Assembly (NCBI GenBank): GCA_964459995.1
Contig: CAYWOR010000012.1
Location: 1-64,000, forward strand
DNA: 64,000 nucleotides
Reading direction: 5' to 3'
Source: CAZSHG01 sp964459995
Lineage (GTDB): Bacteria; UBP14; UBA6098
The notes under the pieces were generated by a model, which worked only from the letters and a program-made list of their open reading frames with translations, was not told the DNA's origin and searched no databases. Both the position numbers and the translations under genes were made by a program. How positions within the stretch are numbered: the stretch's first letter is position 1; every line of letters begins with the position of its first letter. Positions 45,077-54,015 of this stretch are shown piece by piece.

Positions 45077-46324
45077 ATGAGAGCTATCACCTTTCTGTTA
45101 TTATTGGTCGTTGTTGGATGTCTTTTCGCCGGCTCGAAAGGCCCCTCTCCAGACCAGCTCGCCGCAGAAGATTCCGTCGCAATAGCGGCCAAACAGGACT
45201 CTTTGGATTTTGAAAAGAGAAAAGCCCTGTCCCTCGGCCTCGAATATTATAAGAATGCTCAATATGACGACGCTATCCCCTATTTCCGCAGAATAATCAA
45301 CGAGCTTGACCCCGACGAGGAGCGTGCATGGAAATATCTCGCGGACAGTTATCTTCGTCAGGGGAAGCCGGACAGCGCGATGGCGGTCTATCTGGACGGC
45401 ATCGCGAAATTCCCGGACAGGGGGTATCTTCACCGCGGGTGCGCGCTGATTATCCAGGGAAGAGCTTCCGAGAACCCTGATGCTCAGCAGGAATTGCTTC
45501 AGGAGGCCTTGGAGGGCTATAAAACCGCCTGCTCGCTCGATGAGTCCGATGCTTTTTCGGCAGAGCAAATTGCGAGAATTTATCTTTCTCAGGCCAAGCT
45601 CGATTCGGCTATGATTTGGTTCGAAGTGGCCGCCATGGCAGATTCTAACAACGCCGATATTTGGGAAAGGCTTGCGGATTTGTATATGATACGCGGCAAT
45701 TGGACCGGCGTTCTGAACGCATACACGAATCTTCACAGAATCAAACCCGAGAACCCTGAATATCTTCTGAACAAGGGACGTGCGCAGGCGAATACGGGAA
45801 ATTATAGCGAAGCGGTCTCGACGCTCGACGATTACATTAAAAATAATCCGGCTGATGCCCGTGGTTATCAATATATGGGGCTTGTTCACGCCGCGAATAA
45901 TAAGTATTCAGACGCGATGAAATCATTCGCCGAGGCGGAAAAGCTCGATCCCCGCAATGTCAAGCTCCTGCTCGATATGGCCGATATCTATGTCGATATG
46001 AAGCAATTCGATAATGCGGCTTCGTATTTGAACAAGGCGCGCCGTGTCGAGCCTGACAACTGCCAGGCGATTGTTGTCGAGGGGAATATCTGTGTGGGAA
46101 GGGCGCGTGCCAATGTCCCTGCGGAGGGTATCGGAGTGCGTGAGAAGCTGAGTTTCGAGTGTTGCCATGAGATTTACCGTCGTGCGCGCCGCTCCGATTG
46201 CGGAAGATGGGCGAATGTCGCCAAATCGAAGATGGATTTCATTAATCAATACCTGCCGACCGAGCAGGAAAAGAATGAATTTTTCTTCATTCATCCCGAA
46301 TTGCGGGGGAAGATTTGCCAATGA
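45077..46324 (+). CDS. TPR-repeat lipoprotein
   Basis: A 415-residue envelope protein. Signal MRAITFLLLLVVVGC suggests lipidation at Cys15. At least seven tetratricopeptide repeats run from about residue 50 to 345 (for example AQYDDAIPYFRRIINELDP, AWKYLADSYLRQGKPDSAMAVY, KYSDAMKSFAEAEKLDPRN); the C-terminal 70 residues contain several Cys (CQAIVVEGNICVG, CCHEIYRRARRSDCG). Probably a scaffold for an envelope complex. AAGGAG at 45063-45068 sets the start. It is coupled to the next TPR gene. Confidence 0.88.
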   Translation: MRAITFLLLLVVVGCLFAGSKGPSPDQLAAEDSVAIAAKQDSLDFEKRKALSLGLEYYKNAQYDDAIPYFRRIINELDPDEERAWKYLADSYLRQGKPDSAMAVYLDGIAKFPDRGYLHRGCALIIQGRASENPDAQQELLQEALEGYKTACSLDESDAFSAEQIARIYLSQAKLDSAMIWFEVAAMADSNNADIWERLADLYMIRGNWTGVLNAYTNLHRIKPENPEYLLNKGRAQANTGNYSEAVSTLDDYIKNNPADARGYQYMGLVHAANNKYSDAMKSFAEAEKLDPRNVKLLLDMADIYVDMKQFDNAASYLNKARRVEPDNCQAIVVEGNICVGRARANVPAEGIGVREKLSFECCHEIYRRARRSDCGRWANVAKSKMDFINQYLPTEQEKNEFFFIHPELRGKICQ

Positions 46325-47091
46325 TAAAATCGACTTCGAAAATATCGCGGATTCTCTTTCTGAGCCTCGCCTGCATTGTTTTTTCGCTTTCATTTGGTGG
46401 ATGCTGGACGAGCAAAGAGGAAAAACAGCTTCTCGAGGCCACGCCATTTTATGAATCCAGCAGGGCTTATCTTCGCGAGGGCAAAAACGACCGCGCGAAG
46501 GAGGAGATTGTCAAGGCTTTGGAGCGGTATCCGGGTTATGTCGAGGCTCATTTGGTTTATCAGAGGATTCGCGCGGGCGAGGTCGGCCCGGAGAAGCTTC
46601 TCGACGAATATGATCGCTTGCTAAAGCAGAACCAGAGCGATCCTTCGTTCCACTTCCTCTATGCGAGGCTACTGGGAGAGATTGAAAAGCAGGAAGCGGT
46701 TCTGAACCGCGTTGTCGAGCTTGATGATAGAAACCCATGGGGCTATTTCGGGCTTGGATGGGTCGCCTTCAAACGTTCGGATTATGAAGCCGCGGCGGAA
46801 TTTTTTCGGAAAAGTATCGAGCTTACGCCGAATAAGCCGCTTTTTCATAACGATCTCGGTTGTGTTTATTTTTATCAGGGCACTTATGACGATGCTATCG
46901 CCGAGCTTACTGTTGCGCGCGAACTCGATCCGCTCTATCCCTCGGCCTACGCAAATCTTGCGACTGCATACTATCAGCGCGGCGATTTCGACCTTGCGGT
47001 GAATATGCTCGAGGAGTATATCCGTCTGGCACCGTCCGCACCGGATATTTCCGAGATGAAAATAAAGCTAATCCAGTTGCGCGGTAAGTAA
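46321..47091 (+). CDS. TPR-repeat lipoprotein
   Basis: A 256-residue protein. The ATG at 46321 overlaps the upstream stop (ATGA). Its signal ends in lipobox FGGC (Cys near residue 28). TPR-like helices cover most of the chain, with canonical repeats at about 130-225 (NPWGYFGLGWVAFKRSDYEAA, HNDLGCVYFYQGTYDDAI, AYANLATAYYQRGDFDLAV). It presumably works with the preceding TPR protein. No enzymatic motif. Confidence 0.87.
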   Translation: MIKSTSKISRILFLSLACIVFSLSFGGCWTSKEEKQLLEATPFYESSRAYLREGKNDRAKEEIVKALERYPGYVEAHLVYQRIRAGEVGPEKLLDEYDRLLKQNQSDPSFHFLYARLLGEIEKQEAVLNRVVELDDRNPWGYFGLGWVAFKRSDYEAAAEFFRKSIELTPNKPLFHNDLGCVYFYQGTYDDAIAELTVARELDPLYPSAYANLATAYYQRGDFDLAVNMLEEYIRLAPSAPDISEMKIKLIQLRGK

Positions 47092-47146
47092 CCTACTAAG
47101 AAGTTCCGTTTTTCCGATATTAACTCGAAAGGGGCGCCGCTTTTCT

Positions 47147-48490
47147 GTGGCGAAAATGACAAAACCAATAAAAAAAATTTCGGGAAGCCAGCTTGGACGA
47201 TTGGTCAGATTAGTTGCTCTGGCGGTTGCAGTTGTCTTGATTGTGTTTAACATCGGAAATATCCTTCTTTACAATCAGATCGAGCCTCTCATCTCCGAGC
47301 GGATGGGTTCGAGCCAGGCTTTCTCTGCCAAAGCGGCTTCTCAGGCTCTTCGCCCCTCGTGGATACGCTCCTATTCCGCACATTCCAGCGGCGCTTACGG
47401 CAAGATGCTTACGAGCCTTATCGACGAATTTCGCGAGAACGGGAATTTTGTGTCTGTAACGCTTTTGGACACCTCCGGCACTGTGGTTTACTCTTCAGGC
47501 GGGGGGTATCATCCGGGCGAGTATTTTCACTATCTCGCTATCGATAAATCCGCTTTCAACTCTGCAATGGCGGGGATTCCTGATTTCACGGAGCTTTACG
47601 AAGGCTCCGGAATATATCTTCGCGGGGCTTATGCACCGGTTTATGATGAACTTGGCGAGGTCGAGTGGATAATCGGAACCGAGGCTGGCGCTGAATATTA
47701 TGCAATTCTCGGCACGATGAAGCGTAATTTATTGTTGTTTATATTCTTATCTCTTGTCGTGGCGATTGTTGCCGGCGCAATATTGTTGTCTGCCGCAGTT
47801 GAATTAAACAGAATGGAAAAACGTCTTGTGCAAGCATCTACGCTATCTTCCATCGGCGAGATGGCCTCCGGTGTGGCGCATGAGGTTCGCAATCCCTTGG
47901 CGATAATTAGCGGCTCGACCGAAAGACTTCGTAAATCCGAAAAGCCGGAAGAACGCACGCAGTTGCTTAATTTTATCGAAGAGGAAGTCAACCGGATCGA
48001 TGATATTCTAACCGGATATCTTTCTTTCGCGAGACCTGCGGTTGGCGACGCGCGCAAAATCCTTCTCGGAGAGCTTGCCTGCGACATCGCAAATAGAATT
48101 ATAAAGCGCGCGCAGGAAAGCGATGTCCAGATCGAGATTGAAATCGAGAAGGACGGCGAGGTTGTTATCGCAGAAAGCGCTATACGGCGGGCTTTGCTGA
48201 ATCTTTATCTCAATGCAATCGAGGCGATGCCCGGCGGAGGGAAGCTCAAGATAAGAAGTTCGAGGTCTTTGGGGCGTATTCGCCTCGAAATCGCGGACAA
48301 TGGAATCGGGATGTCGAAAAACACGCTGGACAGGATATTCGAGCCTTTCGTTACGAGCAAATCCAGTGGCACCGGCCTCGGCCTGACCCTCGTGAAGAAT
48401 ATTATCGAGAACGCGGGCGGCGAGATTTCCGTATCGAGCAAACGCGGCGTCGGAACCTCCTTCTTTATCGACCTTCCAGTTGTCGATTAA
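47147..48490 (+). CDS. Sensor histidine kinase
   Basis: A 447-residue membrane kinase. Two membrane helices (about 18-42 and 190-215) flank a periplasmic sensor region of about 145 residues with the PAS/CACHE-like VSVTLLDTSGTVVYSSGGG. The cytosolic part has the H-box GEMASGVAHEVRNPLAIISG (phospho-His near 247), N-box NLYLNAIEAMPGGG, G1 ADNGIGM, F IFEPFVTSKSSGTGLGL. Architecture is NtrB/AtoS/ZraS-like, usually paired with sigma54-activating regulators. No response regulator is adjacent. GTG 47147 or ATG 47156 could be the start; neither has a strong ribosome binding site. Confidence 0.92.
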   Translation: MAKMTKPIKKISGSQLGRLVRLVALAVAVVLIVFNIGNILLYNQIEPLISERMGSSQAFSAKAASQALRPSWIRSYSAHSSGAYGKMLTSLIDEFRENGNFVSVTLLDTSGTVVYSSGGGYHPGEYFHYLAIDKSAFNSAMAGIPDFTELYEGSGIYLRGAYAPVYDELGEVEWIIGTEAGAEYYAILGTMKRNLLLFIFLSLVVAIVAGAILLSAAVELNRMEKRLVQASTLSSIGEMASGVAHEVRNPLAIISGSTERLRKSEKPEERTQLLNFIEEEVNRIDDILTGYLSFARPAVGDARKILLGELACDIANRIIKRAQESDVQIEIEIEKDGEVVIAESAIRRALLNLYLNAIEAMPGGGKLKIRSSRSLGRIRLEIADNGIGMSKNTLDRIFEPFVTSKSSGTGLGLTLVKNIIENAGGEISVSSKRGVGTSFFIDLPVVD

Positions 48491-48528
48491 TTCCGAATGG
48501 CCCAATTTTTGCGGCATGTTTTGTTCAA

Positions 48529-50133
48529 ATGCTTAGATATGCCATCATACTGCTTTCGATAGCCTCCTTTGCCCTTTTCGGACAGGAAGCTACCGCGCAA
48601 ACTGTCGAGGAGACTTTGCGAATCGAGATTCCTCTTTCCGAGGGCGATTCAACCTTCATTTTTGAAGCTCCGGTGAAATCTCCACAGCCTCAAAATCCTA
48701 TCGAAGAAATAATTCCGCCCACAAACCTTAGCGATGTCAATTCGATTCACTCCGATTTTGCGCCATATGTTTCGGCATCCGGCGACAGGCTTTATTTCTC
48801 GAGCCTTCGTGAGAGCGACAGCGAGAATCTCTATGTCTCCGAATTCGTAAACAACCGCTGGCAAAAACCCTATCCGCTTGGTCCGCCGATAAATACGAAG
48901 GCGAACGAGGGAAGTATGGCGATTTCCTCCGACGGCAATCTTATCGTTTTTACTGCGTGCGGAAGACCGGACACTTACGGCGGTTGCGATTTATATTTTT
49001 CTGAACGCACACTGGACGGCTGGTCTGAGCCGCGCAATCTTGGCAGAAATGTCAACAGTGCGGGCTGGGACGGGCACCCCTCGATTTCTTCCGATGGCAA
49101 ATGGTTGTATTTTTCCAGCGACCGTTACGGCGGTTTCGGAGGGCGTGATATTTGGCGCGCGCCTCGCAAAGACAGCGGTTGGGGGAAAGCTGAGAATCTC
49201 AAATACCCTATCAACAACGCGCGGGATCAGGCAAGCCCATTCATCCATCCGGACGGGACGACGTTGTATTTCGCCTCGGCGGGGCATGGCGGGCTTGGCA
49301 TGCTCGATGTTTTCAAGTCGGAGCGAGATTCTTCGGGGAATTGGTCAGAGCCTGTTAATTTAGGCCCTCCGGTGAATACTCCGGGGTCGGATTATTTTTT
49401 TAGTATTCCCGCCAAGGGCGATATTATTTATTTTGCCAGCGACCGTCGCGGCGGCTATGGCGGGTTCGATATTTATTGGTTGCCGCTTTCTGAAGCGCTT
49501 AGGCCGAAAGTGGTTGCCACTCTGGCCGGCAAAGTTACCGATAGAGAGACCGGCGCGCCACTCGATGCGGTCATCACTGTCGAGAGAATAGCCACCGGCG
49601 AGGTGCTTGCCGAGCCGCGGACCAACCCCGAGACCGGCGAGTTCTTCATCGTTCTACCGGCCGGAGAGACCTATGGAATAAGCGTTTCCGCAGTCGGCTA
49701 TGCCTTTTCGAGCGAAAGATACGACATTCCGGTCGAGGAGGGATATCAGGAACTTCGCATGGACTTCAAGCTGTCGCGCGTTAAGGTCGGCGAGATTGTC
49801 GAAATGCGCAATATCTTCTTCGATTTTAACTCTGACCAACTCAAATCGGAGTCAGAATCCGAGCTTCAGCGCGTTTTGAAGCTCCTCACAGATTATCCCG
49901 ATCTTCACATCGAGATTCAGGGGCATGCGGATTCAATCGGGACGAAGGAGTATAATCTCGACCTTTCCAAACGTCGTGCCATGGCGGTTTTGCGCTGGCT
50001 GGTCGATCGCGGTGTCGCCGCAAAGAGACTCAAAGCCGAGGGCATGGGCGATGCTGTTCCTGTCGCGGACAATGTCTCCGAAGAGGGCAGACAGCTCAAT
50101 CGCAGAACAGAATTCCATATAATAGGAAATTGA
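48529..50133 (+). CDS. PD40-carboxypeptidase-regulatory-OmpA protein (PorE-like)
   Basis: A 534-residue envelope protein. Signal peptide to about residue 23; a beta-propeller of PD40/WD40-like repeats (about 75-325, each with the motif GxxxxSSDGxxLYFSSDRxGGxGxxDIW, three clear copies); a carboxypeptidase-regulatory-like Ig domain (about 335-420, AGKVTDRETGAPLDAVITV); and a C-terminal OmpA peptidoglycan-binding domain (IFFDFNSDQLKSES to LNRRTEFHI). The order propeller-CRD-OmpA matches PorE of the type IX secretion system, minus its TPR part. The coupled gene next door is hypC-like. Confidence 0.88.
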   Translation: MLRYAIILLSIASFALFGQEATAQTVEETLRIEIPLSEGDSTFIFEAPVKSPQPQNPIEEIIPPTNLSDVNSIHSDFAPYVSASGDRLYFSSLRESDSENLYVSEFVNNRWQKPYPLGPPINTKANEGSMAISSDGNLIVFTACGRPDTYGGCDLYFSERTLDGWSEPRNLGRNVNSAGWDGHPSISSDGKWLYFSSDRYGGFGGRDIWRAPRKDSGWGKAENLKYPINNARDQASPFIHPDGTTLYFASAGHGGLGMLDVFKSERDSSGNWSEPVNLGPPVNTPGSDYFFSIPAKGDIIYFASDRRGGYGGFDIYWLPLSEALRPKVVATLAGKVTDRETGAPLDAVITVERIATGEVLAEPRTNPETGEFFIVLPAGETYGISVSAVGYAFSSERYDIPVEEGYQELRMDFKLSRVKVGEIVEMRNIFFDFNSDQLKSESESELQRVLKLLTDYPDLHIEIQGHADSIGTKEYNLDLSKRRAMAVLRWLVDRGVAAKRLKAEGMGDAVPVADNVSEEGRQLNRRTEFHIIGN

Positions 50134-50134
50134 T

Positions 50135-50386
50135 ATGTGCCTCGCTTACCCGGGAAAAATTGTCTCTATTGCCGAAACGCGCGCCGAGGTGGATTTCGGC
50201 GGGTTCACAAAATCGGTTAACATGATGCTTATGCCGGACGCCAAAGCAGGCGAGTATGTCCTCGTGCACGCCGGTTTCGCAATCGCAAAAACCACCGAAG
50301 AGGACGCGATCGAGACTTTGGAAGCGCTCAAAAGCGTCTATGACGCCGCTTACGATATCCCCACTCCGGAACCCCCCTCCGACTGA
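50135..50386 (+). CDS. hypC: HypC/HupF-family hydrogenase-assembly chaperone-like protein
   Basis: An 83-residue protein beginning MCLAYPGKI, the HypC signature with essential Cys2; EVDFGGFTKSVNMMLMPDAKAGEYVLVHAGFAI is the OB-like core, and the family's C-terminal helix follows. HypC carries the Fe(CN)2CO group during NiFe-hydrogenase maturation with HypD. There is no hypD or hydrogenase gene in the window; the gene is packed between a PorE-like gene (one base) and ribD (overlap). It may serve a distant hydrogenase. Confidence 0.9.
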   Translation: MCLAYPGKIVSIAETRAEVDFGGFTKSVNMMLMPDAKAGEYVLVHAGFAIAKTTEEDAIETLEALKSVYDAAYDIPTPEPPSD

Positions 50387-51480
50387 TGGATTTCTCCAAA
50401 TCGGATAAGCGCTTCATGCGGACAGCTCTTCGCTTAGGCGCGAAGGGCAAAGGCTCGGTCTTCCCGAATCCGCCGGTGGGCGCGGTTATCGTAAAAGATG
50501 GCGTGATTATCGGCTCTGGATGGCATCGCAAATGTGGGGAGATGCACGCCGAAACCTTCGCGATAGAGGATGCATTGGCCGCAGGACACGACCTTCGCGG
50601 CACGAGGATGTTCGTTAGTCTCGAACCCTGTTGCCATCATGGAAAAACACCGCCATGTGCCGATAAAATAATCTCTGCGGGCATATCTGCTGTAGATATT
50701 TCCTGTATCGACGATTGTGATTCGCGAGTTTGCGGGGCGGGAATCGAAAGGCTCAAATCCGCCGGCATAGAGGTTCGGACTGGGCTTCTCGATGAGGAGG
50801 GGCGCGAGCTTATCGAGCACTACATCGTCCAGAGGCGCGAGAACAGGGCCTTTCTATCGCTAAAGTGGGCCTCCAGCCTCGATGGCAGAATCGCCACGAA
50901 ATGCGGCGACTCGAAGTGGATTTCCGGCGAAAAGGCGCGCAGATTCGCTCATATGCTTCGTTCAGAGCATTCGGCAGTAGCGGTGGGTTTTAACACGCTG
51001 ATTGCCGACAACCCTTTATTGACCGTTCGCTCGGTAAAATCGCACCATAAACCTACTGCGGTTATTTTTGCGGGGAAACGGAGGATCCCGGAGGGTCTTG
51101 CGCTTTTCGAGAGCGTCGCGAGGGTAATCGTAGTCGATCCTTCGCCGGAGCAGAGCCGTTTCGGGGGTTCCGCGCTTGTCGAGACGCTGGATATCCCCAT
51201 CAATAAGCCTTTCTGGGCAACACTTCTGAAAGAAATTCCCAGAAGAGGTATTGGCTCTATTTTGGTTGAGGGTGGCGGTGGGATAATAACTTCGGCGCTA
51301 AAAGAGGGGCTCGTAGATAGAATTTACTGTGTGATATCGCCGCAGATACTTGGCGAAGGCGTTTCCGCGGTGAACGACCTCGGGATTGGCAAGGTTAAGG
51401 ACGCTTTACGATTAGACAATATTCGTCGCTTATATTTAGGCGATGATGTAATGATTATCGGGAGGCCGAAAAAGTCTTAA
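50386..51480 (+). CDS. ribD: Bifunctional riboflavin biosynthesis protein RibD
   Basis: Pyrimidine deaminase (EC 3.5.4.26) plus reductase (EC 1.1.1.193) of riboflavin synthesis, 364 residues. Deaminase zinc site HAE (GEMHAETFA) and PCCHHGKTPPC; reductase domain from about residue 150 (FLSLKWASSLDGRIAT, SEHSAVAVGFNTLIADNPLLTVR, SILVEGGGGIITSALKEGLVDRIY). ATG overlaps the hypC stop (TGATG). The rest of the rib genes and an FMN riboswitch are not seen. It converges with the ROK gene, two bases from its stop, without a terminator. Confidence 0.96.
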   Translation: MDFSKSDKRFMRTALRLGAKGKGSVFPNPPVGAVIVKDGVIIGSGWHRKCGEMHAETFAIEDALAAGHDLRGTRMFVSLEPCCHHGKTPPCADKIISAGISAVDISCIDDCDSRVCGAGIERLKSAGIEVRTGLLDEEGRELIEHYIVQRRENRAFLSLKWASSLDGRIATKCGDSKWISGEKARRFAHMLRSEHSAVAVGFNTLIADNPLLTVRSVKSHHKPTAVIFAGKRRIPEGLALFESVARVIVVDPSPEQSRFGGSALVETLDIPINKPFWATLLKEIPRRGIGSILVEGGGGIITSALKEGLVDRIYCVISPQILGEGVSAVNDLGIGKVKDALRLDNIRRLYLGDDVMIIGRPKKS

Positions 51481-51482
51481 GG

Positions 51483-52436
51483 CTACAGCACAAGAGCCGC
51501 CGCGCCCACAACACCCGTCCACTGGCCGCATTCCGCAAAATCTATCCGACAACTTTTAAAATGCGCTTTAAAAGCCCTTCGCGAGGCTTCGCGCCGAATC
51601 GGCTCCAGCAAAAGTTCATCGCCCCATTCGGTCATTCCGCCCGCCAAGAGCAGGCAAGCTGGATTAAATAGGTTGATTAGGTTCGCAATTCCCGCGCCGA
51701 GCATCTTCGCGACCTCGCGTGCGATAACCAAAGCGGTTTCGTCGCCATCTTTCGCGGCAATGCCCACCATTTGGGCATCTAACGAATCGAAACTGCCGTC
51801 CATCAGCTCCCAAATCAAAGAGCCTTTGTCGATTTTTAGAAGCTCCCATGCGCGTGCGGAGATTCCTGTAGAACCAGCATAGGCCTCCAAACAGCCTCTA
51901 TTGCCACATTTGCAAACGCGGCCATTGACATCGACCGTCATATGGCCTATTTCGGCGGCTCCGCCCCAAACGCCGTGGAGAATCTTGCCGTCGATGATAA
52001 TTCCGCCGCCAACACCGGTTCCGAGTGTAATAAGAACTAATGGGCTTTGGCCTTGAAACTTGCCCCAACGGTATTCGGCCAACGCCGCCAGATTAGCATC
52101 GTTGTCTATTTTGGAGGGCACTCCAAGATTTTCCGCGAAGAGCATTCCGAGATTTGTTCCGCCCCAGCCGCGAAGGTTTGGTGCGGCGCGGACAATCCCC
52201 TCCGGATGCTCTATTGCTCCCGGAAAGCCTATTCCCACGCCGCAAATGTTGTCGAGCGAGGTGGAGTTGTCTTCGAGAAACTCGACGGCGTAATCGCTGA
52301 TTATGCCGACAGAGGGCAACGGCGGGCTGTTCGGCGTAAATTCCATTGTTGAGGCGAGGATTTGGCCTTCGGAATCGACCAGCCCGAATTTCACGTTCGT
52401 GCCGCCGATATCTATACCCAGAGCGGTTTTATTCAT
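51483..52436 (-). CDS. ROK-family sugar kinase (glucokinase-like)
   Basis: A 317-residue ASKHA kinase. N-terminal LGIDIGGTNVKFGLVD, substrate loop with DNDANLAALAE (catalytic Asp), LGTGVGGGII, ROK zinc site GHMTVDVNGRVCKCGNRGCLEAYAG (His plus three Cys). Starts at ATG 52436, overlapping the upstream gene by eight bases. Probably phosphorylates glucose or a related hexose; GlcNAc or ManNAc cannot be excluded. It ends the aldolase-nitrilase-OmpA-like-ROK transcript. Confidence 0.92.
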   Translation of the reverse strand: MNKTALGIDIGGTNVKFGLVDSEGQILASTMEFTPNSPPLPSVGIISDYAVEFLEDNSTSLDNICGVGIGFPGAIEHPEGIVRAAPNLRGWGGTNLGMLFAENLGVPSKIDNDANLAALAEYRWGKFQGQSPLVLITLGTGVGGGIIIDGKILHGVWGGAAEIGHMTVDVNGRVCKCGNRGCLEAYAGSTGISARAWELLKIDKGSLIWELMDGSFDSLDAQMVGIAAKDGDETALVIAREVAKMLGAGIANLINLFNPACLLLAGGMTEWGDELLLEPIRREASRRAFKAHFKSCRIDFAECGQWTGVVGAAALVL

Positions 52437-54015
52437 CGCGATATTCCAGTTTGACAGTTGCGAAAGGCACCCACGGTCCGAGATGCTCTTTTGGGAGGTC
52501 TGCGAGAGGGCCTGTGTTGCAGGGAAGATTGCCGTAGCGTCCGGAGCGGAAGGCATGAAGTTCCTGGCTTAGTTCGACCGTGACATTCGTTTTTGCGAAA
52601 CGCTTTCCGAGGTCTTCTAAATCTTTCGCGCCGAAAAGAACGATAAGTCTGTCTGAAAGTCGTTTCCAGAGAAACTGCGCGCGTGCGATTGCCAGCGTGT
52701 CGGTGCCGTGTTCGAAATCTGCGGCATGACCGACAATAGAAAGCCGAAGTTCGCCCCCCGCTTTCGATAAGAAATCTATTCGGCGCACAACCGGTTCCAT
52801 AGCGGTTTCCCAGTGGCCGAAGGGTTCGACTTTGTCGATCGCAAAGTTTATCATCGGAATGATTCCGAGCTCGTAATATCCTGCGGATTTGTTTATTTTA
52901 AGCGTGCGCCAGGGGGATTGCTCGACATTCAGCGAGTTGCGCCATAACATCATCGAAAAATCGATGTCGCCGGGCAGAAGTATGAAGTTCGTATCGAGTG
53001 GGTCGATTTCGAGCCTGCCCGGGTATTCGCCATTGCCGCGGGCTACTGGGAATTGACGGCCGCCGAAGCGCGAAATAATGCGATAGGCGCGTGTTTCGGA
53101 GGGAATATCCGCACCGAGGGCGATGTTTATTTTCGGGGCGCGGTAGTCCTCCGGTTGAACCCATAGGAGGCCTCGATTGTTGGGTTGTGGGCCGCAAAAG
53201 CCCAACTGGAGGTCGATTATCATCTCGCCCTTTTTCGCGTTGCCGCCATGGACGGCCACGAGGCGCGAATCGTCCTTCCAATTCATCTCTTTACGGAATT
53301 TCGCGACAACTGTTTCGATGCGGTTATAAGCTTCAACAGCGGGGACATCGAGAAGGCCGGAGGCGAAAAGGAGGTTCAAATCGGGGTTACGTGTTAGAAT
53401 TTCCGCAAGCTTTTTGCCGTCGTTTTCCGCGATATTGCGGAATCCGCGCCGCCAATAGGGCAGTTCTGCACTGGAAACTACCACTCGCGGTGACCAGTCG
53501 GAAACTGTCGGAATAAGCTCTACGCGCGAATCGTATTGCCCCGCAGAATCAAAATAAGCCTGTGCGTAGTCGTAGCCGTCGAGGGTTGCGGAGACTTTCA
53601 GTCCCATCTGCGGATGGCGCAATAAAAGGACTTCTCGCACCGCCATCGCGCGTTTTGTGGCGAGTTCGCGTCCGACCGCAGGTGAATCTATATTGTCTAT
53701 AGATGGGGAATAATATCCTCGTATTTCGCAATGAACGTCAGGATTTTGCACAAGGCAATCGGCGAAATAGCGCAATATTCGCCTGTATGACGGGTCAAGC
53801 TCGGAGCTTTCGGATTCAAAAAATATAACTCGCGGGTAAAAAGAGCCTGCCCATGCAATATTCACACCCGAATAATCTATTGACTTTTGTGTTATATCAA
53901 GTGTTGGATTAAGCGGTGGTTTTGGCAAGGTATCTGGAAAGAAGAGAGTGTCCTCCGCGAGGCCTGTGAGGGCAATTAGAAAAATAAGAATCACTAATGT
54001 TTCTCTAAATTTCAT
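52429..54015 (-). CDS. Secreted protein with two OmpA-like domains
   Basis: A 528-residue protein with a signal peptide (LTGLAED). The N-terminal OmpA-like domain (about 60-175) contains IFFESESSELDPSYRRILRYF and EIRGYYSPS...ATKRAMAVREVLL; a second at about 395-490 contains INFAIDKVEPFG and LSIVGHAADFEHGTDTLAIARAQ. Both are diverged from the standard peptidoglycan-binding loop. The middle (180-390) is unrecognised, beta-rich, with the distinctive FGGRQFPVARGNGEYPGRLE. Probably a cell-wall-attached scaffold; its link to the aldolase and kinase genes in this operon is unclear. Confidence 0.75.
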   Translation of the reverse strand: MKFRETLVILIFLIALTGLAEDTLFFPDTLPKPPLNPTLDITQKSIDYSGVNIAWAGSFYPRVIFFESESSELDPSYRRILRYFADCLVQNPDVHCEIRGYYSPSIDNIDSPAVGRELATKRAMAVREVLLLRHPQMGLKVSATLDGYDYAQAYFDSAGQYDSRVELIPTVSDWSPRVVVSSAELPYWRRGFRNIAENDGKKLAEILTRNPDLNLLFASGLLDVPAVEAYNRIETVVAKFRKEMNWKDDSRLVAVHGGNAKKGEMIIDLQLGFCGPQPNNRGLLWVQPEDYRAPKINIALGADIPSETRAYRIISRFGGRQFPVARGNGEYPGRLEIDPLDTNFILLPGDIDFSMMLWRNSLNVEQSPWRTLKINKSAGYYELGIIPMINFAIDKVEPFGHWETAMEPVVRRIDFLSKAGGELRLSIVGHAADFEHGTDTLAIARAQFLWKRLSDRLIVLFGAKDLEDLGKRFAKTNVTVELSQELHAFRSGRYGNLPCNTGPLADLPKEHLGPWVPFATVKLEYRDE

